Part shown: positions 21,494-25,864 of the stretch, one piece after another
Layout of the letters: each line of letters opens with the position of its first letter
How positions within the stretch are numbered: position 1 is the first letter of the stretch
The notes under the pieces: generated by a model
What the model was told of the DNA's origin: nothing
Seen by the model: the letters and a program-made list of their open reading frames with translations, nothing else
The model's database searches: none
Assembly (NCBI GenBank): GCA_024690695.1
Contig: JAILOS010000094.1
Coordinates: 1-25,864 of the forward strand
Direction of reading: 5' to 3'
Length of the DNA: 25,864 nt
Source of the DNA: Oscillospiraceae bacterium
GTDB taxonomy: Bacteria > Bacillota_A > Clostridia > Oscillospirales > Oscillospiraceae
Translations under genes and position numbers: made by a program

Positions 21494-22342
21494 ATGAACA
21501 AACTCAAGAAATCCCCGTCCCACTATTACAATCTGGCGCGCAACACGCTGCTGGGCGTGATCCTGTTCACGGCGCTCAACTGCGTGCTGTATCTGCTGCA
21601 GTCCGACTCGTACTACGTCGTCTCGATCCGCCTGGCCTACATGCTCTTTGAGCCCGAAGCGCTCGGAATCGTGCTCCCGGCGCTGATCCTCGCGGCCTAC
21701 GTCGCGGCCTATATCCTCTCCAAGAAAAAGGGCCTGTGGCTGATCGTCGGCCTCGTGCTGTTTGCGCTGGACACGCTGGTCGTGGCGTTCCTGCTGATCA
21801 GTCTGCTGGACTATCCCGAAGCGATCTTCAACCTCGGCGTCGATCTGCTCGCGCACATCGTCATTCTCGTGCTGCTGTTCCTCGGCGTGAAGAACCGCAA
21901 GGCCGCGCTGCTGAGCGACGAGGAGAAGATGCAGGCCGACACCGCCGCCGGCCGCGCCGCCGCGGCGATCGAGGGCCGCGAGTCCGTACAGGCCGAGCTG
22001 CCCGAGGTCGAGGGCTCCGTCAGCGTTTCGAGCAACGGCAAGCCCAACGGGATGCTCGGCGCCGGCGTCGTCCGCTTCGAGGCGGAGGAGGCCGTGGTCG
22101 GCGCCCAGGGCGGCTTTGCGCGGGCGATGGTCGGCGCGCTCGCCTCAATGAAGGAGATTGCGCGCTTCGGCTACGGCAGCGTGAAGGAGCTGAGCTTCAC
22201 CAACAAGCGCCGGACCGCGATGCGCATCGATCTCGACGACGGACGTATCCTCTGCGTCGTCGTCCCCAACGGAGAGACGGCGGACCGCTTCCTGCGCCTG
22301 CTGCGGACGCACGGCGCGAACGTGCCGGAGCGGGACGCCTGA
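21494..22342 (+). CDS. Four-helix membrane protein with C-terminal PH-like domain, function unknown
   Basis: This 282-residue protein has four hydrophobic segments (about 20-37, 58-77, 82-104, 115-133), then a charged linker and a soluble C-terminal part (about 175-282). The C-terminal part (VRFEAEEAVVGAQ..., ELSFTNKRRTAMRIDLDDGRILCVVVPN) has the strand pattern of PH-like domains with a final helix. It is probably cytoplasmic, since the K/R-rich flanks lie on that side. GGAGGAGG lies 4 bases before the ATG. It is a single-gene unit with its own promoter and terminator. I did not recognise the family. Confidence 0.8.
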   Translation: MNKLKKSPSHYYNLARNTLLGVILFTALNCVLYLLQSDSYYVVSIRLAYMLFEPEALGIVLPALILAAYVAAYILSKKKGLWLIVGLVLFALDTLVVAFLLISLLDYPEAIFNLGVDLLAHIVILVLLFLGVKNRKAALLSDEEKMQADTAAGRAAAAIEGRESVQAELPEVEGSVSVSSNGKPNGMLGAGVVRFEAEEAVVGAQGGFARAMVGALASMKEIARFGYGSVKELSFTNKRRTAMRIDLDDGRILCVVVPNGETADRFLRLLRTHGANVPERDA

Positions 22343-22373
22343 CGCCGCCCGCCCGGCCGAACCGGCAAAAAGA

Positions 22374-22410
22374 GCCCCGCGGATCTGAATCCGCGGGGCC
22401 CTTTCTTTTG
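22374..22410. terminator. Bidirectional terminator
   Basis: GCCCCGCGGAT (22374-22384) pairs with ATCCGCGGGGC (22389-22399). CCCTTTCTTTTG follows on the plus strand, and CTCTTTTTGCC on the minus strand, for convergent neighbours. Confidence 0.9.
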
Positions 22411-22419
22411 TCACGGCGC

Positions 22420-23253
22420 TTATTTATATTGTACCCTCGGGCGGTAGAACTCGAAGATCACGGCGTCGCGTCCCTTCTCGTTGCAGGGCTCGTGGCTGGT
22501 CCAGCCGACCTTCATCGCGCCCATCGCCTCCGACAGCCGCACCGTGGGCGGCCGGTAGCCGATCTTGTAGGCGATGAACTGCGGACGGCCGATGAAGTTC
22601 AGCAGCACGTGGCTGAGCAGGAAGGCCGTGAAGGGCTTCGTCTCGCCCTTGTAGCTCTTCATCGGCGCGGCGAGCTGCCCGCGCACGAGATCGCGCCCGT
22701 GCAGGCGGAACCAGCCCACGATCACGGGATTGAAGCTCTCCACGCAGACCTCGCCCCGGTATTCGCTCAGCAGCGCGTAAGTCTTCTCGCACAGCTCGCG
22801 GTTGCGGCGGCCGGATTTGAGCTCCACGATCAGCGGCCCGCGCCCGCGCACCGTGTCCAGCACCTCGGAAAACAGCGGGATACCGTATTCCGTGCCGCAC
22901 AGGCGCAGCTCGCGCAGCTCCGCCAGCGTCTTCTCGTCCACGCGCGCGTGGACGCCGCAGACGCGGTCGAGCGTGTTGTCGTGGAAGACGACGACCTGCC
23001 CGTCCTTCGACAGCTGCACGTCCAGCTCCATGCCGTAGCCCTCGCGGGCGGCCCGCTCGAAGGCGGGGAGGGAGTTTTCGGGGATCTGCTTATCCCGGGT
23101 GTGCAGGCCGCGGTGGGCGAAATTCACGCCGAGAAAGGGAGCCTTCTGCCGCCGGGTGACCTTCCCCGGGCAGACCAGCGCCAGCGGCAGCGCCGCGGCC
23201 GCGGCCGTGAGGCCCAGCAGCAGCCGGAGCCTTCTGCGTTCTTGGTTCGTCAT
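22420..23253 (-). CDS. Glycerophosphodiester phosphodiesterase
   Basis: This 277-residue enzyme hydrolyses glycerophosphodiesters to glycerol-3-phosphate and an alcohol. The GDPD motifs are H47-R-G, PENSLPAF (58-65), the metal ligands E76 and D78 in ELDVQLSKDG, H91 in VVFHD, ELKS near 147, and VESFNP. An N-terminal hydrophobic segment (8-27) suggests a membrane-anchored enzyme facing the outside. ATG 23253 is chosen: AGAGG (23267-23263) is 9 bases away, while the GTG at 23262 abuts it. It lies 58 bases after the MFS gene on the same strand and could be co-transcribed, or use TATACT (23279-23274) as its own -10 box. Confidence 0.93.
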   Translation of the reverse strand: MTNQERRRLRLLLGLTAAAAALPLALVCPGKVTRRQKAPFLGVNFAHRGLHTRDKQIPENSLPAFERAAREGYGMELDVQLSKDGQVVVFHDNTLDRVCGVHARVDEKTLAELRELRLCGTEYGIPLFSEVLDTVRGRGPLIVELKSGRRNRELCEKTYALLSEYRGEVCVESFNPVIVGWFRLHGRDLVRGQLAAPMKSYKGETKPFTAFLLSHVLLNFIGRPQFIAYKIGYRPPTVRLSEAMGAMKVGWTSHEPCNEKGRDAVIFEFYRPRVQYK

Positions 23254-23311
23254 GCAAAACACCTCTGTTTCTCAGTATAGACGGAAAGCGCCGGAATGAT
23301 TCCCGCGCGGC

Positions 23312-24772
23312 TCAGTCGTCCGCGCCGAGCGCTTCGAGACCGGTGACGTTGGCGACCTTGCCGGCCTTGATGTTCTTCACCAGCAGCGTGAACACCGCGC
23401 AGCTGCACGCGATCAGGATGCAGCCGTAGATCGGCAGCGCGCGCCAGGCGCCGGTGGCGGTAAGGAGCAGACTGAACAGGAAGGGCGTGATCGTCTGCGC
23501 GGACATCGAGGCCGCGTAGTAGTAGCCGGTGAACTTGCCGATCTTTTTGGACGAGCAGAGCTCGACGACCATCGGGAAGGAGCAGTTGTGCACCAGGGCC
23601 ATGCCGAAGCCCTTGAGGATCCAGACAACGTACATCAGCGTCGGGAAGGTGAACTCGCCGTGCTCGGCCTTGGGCGCGACGACGCCGGTCGGCGCGACAA
23701 AGCACATGATGATCAGACCGACGACCGTGAGGGACAGACCGGCGGAGATCGTCCACTTGCGGCCGATCTTTTCAGCAATGCCGCCGGCGATTGCAAAGCC
23801 GATCACGGAGCAGACGCCGCCGACGATCGTCAGCGTGCCGGTGTGGTTGGAGGCGGAGCCGAGGTAATACATGACGTAGTTGGACAGGTAGGTGGCGATG
23901 CCGTTGTCGGCCATGAACCACAAGAATTCCGCGCCGAGGATCGCCAGCAGCATGTTGCGGTTGGCCTTCGACATCGGCTTGTCGTCGTCGATCGGGGTCT
24001 CGATGGCGGCGAGCCGCTCGCCGAGCTCGAGCTCGTCCTTGAGCTGGACGGCCAGCTCGTTTTCCCGGATCGTCCTGAACAGCACCAGCGCCGAGATCAC
24101 CATCAAGACCGAGGCAATCAGGAAGGGCAGCTCGATCGTCATCAGATTGCGGGCCATGAGATCCTTCTCGTTGATGTAGTTGGACAGCTTCATGATCCCG
24201 ATCATGCCCATTACGGTGGCGAAGGCGCCGCCGAAGTAGCCCATGATGTTGATGATGCCGTTGGCCTTGGCGCGCAGGGGCTTGGGCGTGATATCGGGCA
24301 TCAGCGCGACGGCGGGGTTGCGGTACATCATCATGAAGATCAGCACGACGGCCATCATCGCGATCATGCCGACGACGCTGCCCTTGTGCATGAACAGCGG
24401 GATAAAGGGGAAGGCCACGGCGGACACGAAGGTGCCGACGAGGATGTAGGGCATGCGCTTGCCGATCGGGGTCTTCGTTTTGTCGGAGAGGTTTCCGAAA
24501 ATCGGCAGCAGCAGCAGAGCGGCCAGATTGTCGCAGCCCATCACGAGACCGACGATCCGCTGGAGCTCGTGGATCGCGGCGGGGTTCGTCTCGTTGAGCT
24601 CGGCGGAGGACATGCCGTAGAGCTTTTTGGCGAAAATGTCGGTCACCAGCGGGGGGCACCAGGTATCCCAGACCTGCCAGAGCAGGAGGATGCCGAAGAA
24701 GGCAAAGCCGATCAGCGCGGTGCGCCTGACATTCAGCTTCAGTGCGCCGGCGGGCGAGGCTTCGTTTTTCAT
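23312..24772 (-). CDS. MFS transporter, sugar/cation symporter (GPH or SLC45-like)
   Basis: This 486-residue inner-membrane transporter has about twelve hydrophobic segments in two halves separated by an acidic cytoplasmic loop (about 255-290, LKDELELGERLAAIETPIDDD). The loop GNLSDKTKTPIGKRMPYI (about 98-115) is the GPH/SLC45-type MFS motif A, with DxxSD-like and R/K residues. It probably moves a sugar or related compound with a cation; the substrate is unknown. The start at 24772 has AAAGGAG 8 bases upstream; the frame stays open to 24967 but that part overlaps the promoter and a terminator. MarR regulator lies upstream on the same strand, which may control it. Confidence 0.9.
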   Translation of the reverse strand: MKNEASPAGALKLNVRRTALIGFAFFGILLLWQVWDTWCPPLVTDIFAKKLYGMSSAELNETNPAAIHELQRIVGLVMGCDNLAALLLLPIFGNLSDKTKTPIGKRMPYILVGTFVSAVAFPFIPLFMHKGSVVGMIAMMAVVLIFMMMYRNPAVALMPDITPKPLRAKANGIINIMGYFGGAFATVMGMIGIMKLSNYINEKDLMARNLMTIELPFLIASVLMVISALVLFRTIRENELAVQLKDELELGERLAAIETPIDDDKPMSKANRNMLLAILGAEFLWFMADNGIATYLSNYVMYYLGSASNHTGTLTIVGGVCSVIGFAIAGGIAEKIGRKWTISAGLSLTVVGLIIMCFVAPTGVVAPKAEHGEFTFPTLMYVVWILKGFGMALVHNCSFPMVVELCSSKKIGKFTGYYYAASMSAQTITPFLFSLLLTATGAWRALPIYGCILIACSCAVFTLLVKNIKAGKVANVTGLEALGADD

Positions 24773-24827
24773 GGGAAGATCTCCTTTCTCGGCCCGTCCG
24801 CGCGGGACGCGCCTTTTCTTATTGAAT

Positions 24828-24857
24828 ATCTTACCGCAGCGGGGGGGCTTTTGTAAA
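24828..24857 (-). promoter_or_regulatory. Promoter of MFS gene
   Basis: Minus-strand TTTACA (24857-24852), 18-base spacer with seven C in a row, TAAGAT (24833-24828). Confidence 0.55.
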
Positions 24858-24874
24858 CCGGAAAAGTCGAAAGC

Positions 24875-24913
24875 GCGCAAAAAAGCAGGGGCGGTTCCCC
24901 TGCTTTTTTGCGC
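24875..24913 (-). terminator. Terminator downstream of the marR-like gene
   Basis: GCGCAAAAAAGCAGGGG (24875-24891) and its 17-base complement (24897-24913), with the T run inside the stem on both strands. It separates the regulator from the MFS gene. Confidence 0.85.
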
Positions 24914-24963
24914 TGCGGATTCTTCGCCGGCGCGCAGAAGGACAGCCGGGGCTCCGGCTTTCG

Positions 24964-25008
24964 GCAAACCGGGCGACCGCGAGGCTTTTGCGCCTTCGCG
25001 ATCGCCCG
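24964..25008 (-). repeat. Palindromic repeat sharing 18 bases with the 21101 terminator
   Basis: GCAAACCGGGCGACCGCG at 24964-24981 is identical to 21099-21116. CGGGCGA (24970-24976) and TCGCCCG (25002-25008) form a hairpin. It sits just after the marR-like stop and may add to termination. Confidence 0.6.
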
Positions 25009-25013
25009 TTCCG

Positions 25014-25451
25014 TCACTCGTCGCACTCGGGCATCAGCTCGGCGGACATGACCTGCAGGATCTCGTCGAACTTCCGCACGTCCGCCTCCGGCAGCCGCTC
25101 GCGGACGCGCTGCATCACCGTGCGCTCGTAGCTGCTCATCAGATCGCGGTAGCGATAAAACTTTTCGGACAGCACCAGATGATACTCCCGGCGGTCCACC
25201 TGGGAATTGTGGCGTTCGAGATAGCCCTTTTTCATCAGGCTGTTGACCTTGTAGGTCGCGTTTGACTGAGAGATGTGGAGAAAATCCGCAAACTGCCCGA
25301 CCGTGGGGCGGTCCAGCATGAAAATGACCTCGAGGGAAAAGGCCTCCATGGCCGACAGCGAGCCCTCGCGCTCATGCACCTGATCAAAAACGCGGCGATA
25401 GAACTGGAGCTTGAACTTGTCATAGACCTCAATAAAGCTTTTTTCGAGCAT
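25014..25451 (-). CDS. MarR-family transcriptional regulator
   Basis: This 145-residue DNA-binding protein has a winged-helix core. The helix-turn-helix is RPTVGQFADFLHISQSNATYKVNSLMKKGYLER (about 48-80), followed by the wing SQVDRREYHLVLSEK with the conserved DRR. MarR proteins act as dimers that repress nearby genes until a small ligand binds. Its start has AGGAGGG (25463-25457) 6 bases before the ATG. It has its own promoter and is divergent from rpsB; the MFS transporter downstream is the most likely target, which is inference. Confidence 0.92.
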   Translation of the reverse strand: MLEKSFIEVYDKFKLQFYRRVFDQVHEREGSLSAMEAFSLEVIFMLDRPTVGQFADFLHISQSNATYKVNSLMKKGYLERHNSQVDRREYHLVLSEKFYRYRDLMSSYERTVMQRVRERLPEADVRKFDEILQVMSAELMPECDE

Positions 25452-25482
25452 GGAAATCCCTCCTTTGCTCTCGTGCATTTCC

Positions 25483-25511
25483 ATTCTATACCTGTTTTTT
25501 GCCCTTTGCAA
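25483..25511 (-). promoter_or_regulatory. Promoter of the marR-like gene
   Basis: Minus-strand TTGCAA (25511-25506), 17-base spacer, TAGAAT (25488-25483). Confidence 0.65.
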
Positions 25512-25583
25512 TCCAAAAAAGAAAAAATTTTGAAGGAAATCCGAAAACCGCAAAAAAAGTGCGCCGCGGAGGGCAAAAAGCTC

Positions 25584-25612
25584 TTGCAATCCGCGGCTGT
25601 GTCTGATATACT
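25584..25612 (+). promoter_or_regulatory. Promoter of rpsB
   Basis: TTGCAA (25584-25589), 17-base spacer, TATACT (25607-25612). Confidence 0.8.
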
Positions 25613-25619
25613 GTCAAGG

Positions 25620-25717
25620 CATTTCGCACGGAGACGGATCCTTTCTCCGCGTGGCCGCCGCGGCGGCTGGAGAGAGGCCGGAAGTCTCCGGAGGAAATAA
25701 CAAAAATAATCAGGAGG
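25620..25717 (+). promoter_or_regulatory. Structured leader of rpsB
   Basis: The leader of about 105 bases can form three hairpins: CACGGAGA (25627-25634) with TCTCCGCGTG (25644-25653), the palindrome GCCGCCGCGGCGGC (25654-25667), and CCGG/CCGG (25678-25691). Ribosomal protein leaders are often autoregulatory; whether this one binds S2 is not shown by sequence. Confidence 0.35.
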
Positions 25718-25724
25718 AAAAACA

Positions 25725-25864
25725 ATGTCAGTCGTATCCATGAAGCAGCTGCTGGAAGCCGGCGTCCACTTCGGACACCAGACCCGCCGCTGGAACCCCA
25801 AGATGGCCGAGTATATCTACTGCGAGCGCAACGGCATCTACATCATCGACCTGCAGAAGACCGT
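25725..25864 (+). CDS. rpsB: 30S ribosomal protein S2, 5' part
   Basis: Only the first 46 codons lie in the window. The start [19 protein letters not shown], followed by [13 protein letters not shown] and [11 protein letters not shown], is unmistakably ribosomal protein S2. CAGGAGG (25711-25717) is 7 bases before the ATG. In Firmicutes rpsB is usually followed by tsf; that would lie beyond the window. Confidence 0.98.
   Translation, partial: MSVVSMKQLLEAGVHFGHQTRRWNPKMAEYIYCERNGIYIIDLQKT

Noticed and set aside
24773..24967. 65-residue N-terminal extension of the MFS transporter
   Set aside because: It overlaps the promoter and a terminator; AAAGGAG points to 24772.

Overview
The window looks like a chromosomal segment of a high-GC anaerobic member of the Clostridia (Oscillospiraceae/Ruminococcaceae-like). 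The evidence is strong AGGAGG ribosome-binding sites, TTGCAA/TTGACA-17-TATAAT promoters, a Firmicutes-type tRNA cluster, a GH13_5 amylase, ECF-type PanT with type III pantothenate kinase, LUD and LPG-synthase-like membrane proteins, and GC-rich palindromic intergenic repeats. Genus cannot be settled from the sequence alone.

Region 1 (1 to about 2290) is the right end of an integrated Tn916/Tn1549-type element. It has a non-coding stretch with three copies of a palindromic repeat, a Tn916-like excisionase, a hairpin, and a Tn916-like tyrosine integrase followed by phased TTTTGCAC-type repeats that may be integrase arm sites. Its base composition is clearly lower in GC than the rest. The element appears to abut or enter the 5' end of the next gene.

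Region 2 (2277 to 4430) holds a low-molecular-weight tyrosine phosphatase fused to a C-terminal barstar domain, convergent with a secreted protein that combines a degenerate CHAP-like domain and a phage-type lysozyme domain.

Region 3 (4428 to 7337) is a coenzyme A block: panT-coaX on the minus strand, divergent from coaBC on the plus strand.

Region 4 (7341 to 12540) carries a LUD-domain protein divergent from an unusual 856-residue protein (KaiC/RAD55-like domain without a Walker A motif, plus a PEP-synthase ATP-grasp domain). A GH13 alpha-amylase follows; it lacks a normal start codon at the right distance from its ribosome-binding site.

Region 5 (12540 to 14239) is a minus-strand tRNA cluster (Gly-TCC, Arg-TCT, His-GTG, Gln-TTG, Lys-TTT in transcription order) with repeated hairpin spacers. 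It is divergent from a barnase-type ribonuclease that keeps all catalytic residues. That RNase and the barstar domain in region 2, about 11 kb apart, are the natural toxin/inhibitor pair of the window.

Region 6 (14366 to 21067) is a tightly packed six-gene operon: LPG-synthase-like and TVP38-like membrane proteins, a zinc-ribbon membrane protein, an ABC ATPase and two different ABC-2 permeases. A cluster of GC-rich palindromic repeats follows.

Region 7 (21494 to the end) has a membrane protein of unknown function, a glycerophosphodiester phosphodiesterase, an MFS transporter and a MarR regulator (the last three on the minus strand), and the start of rpsB behind a structured leader.
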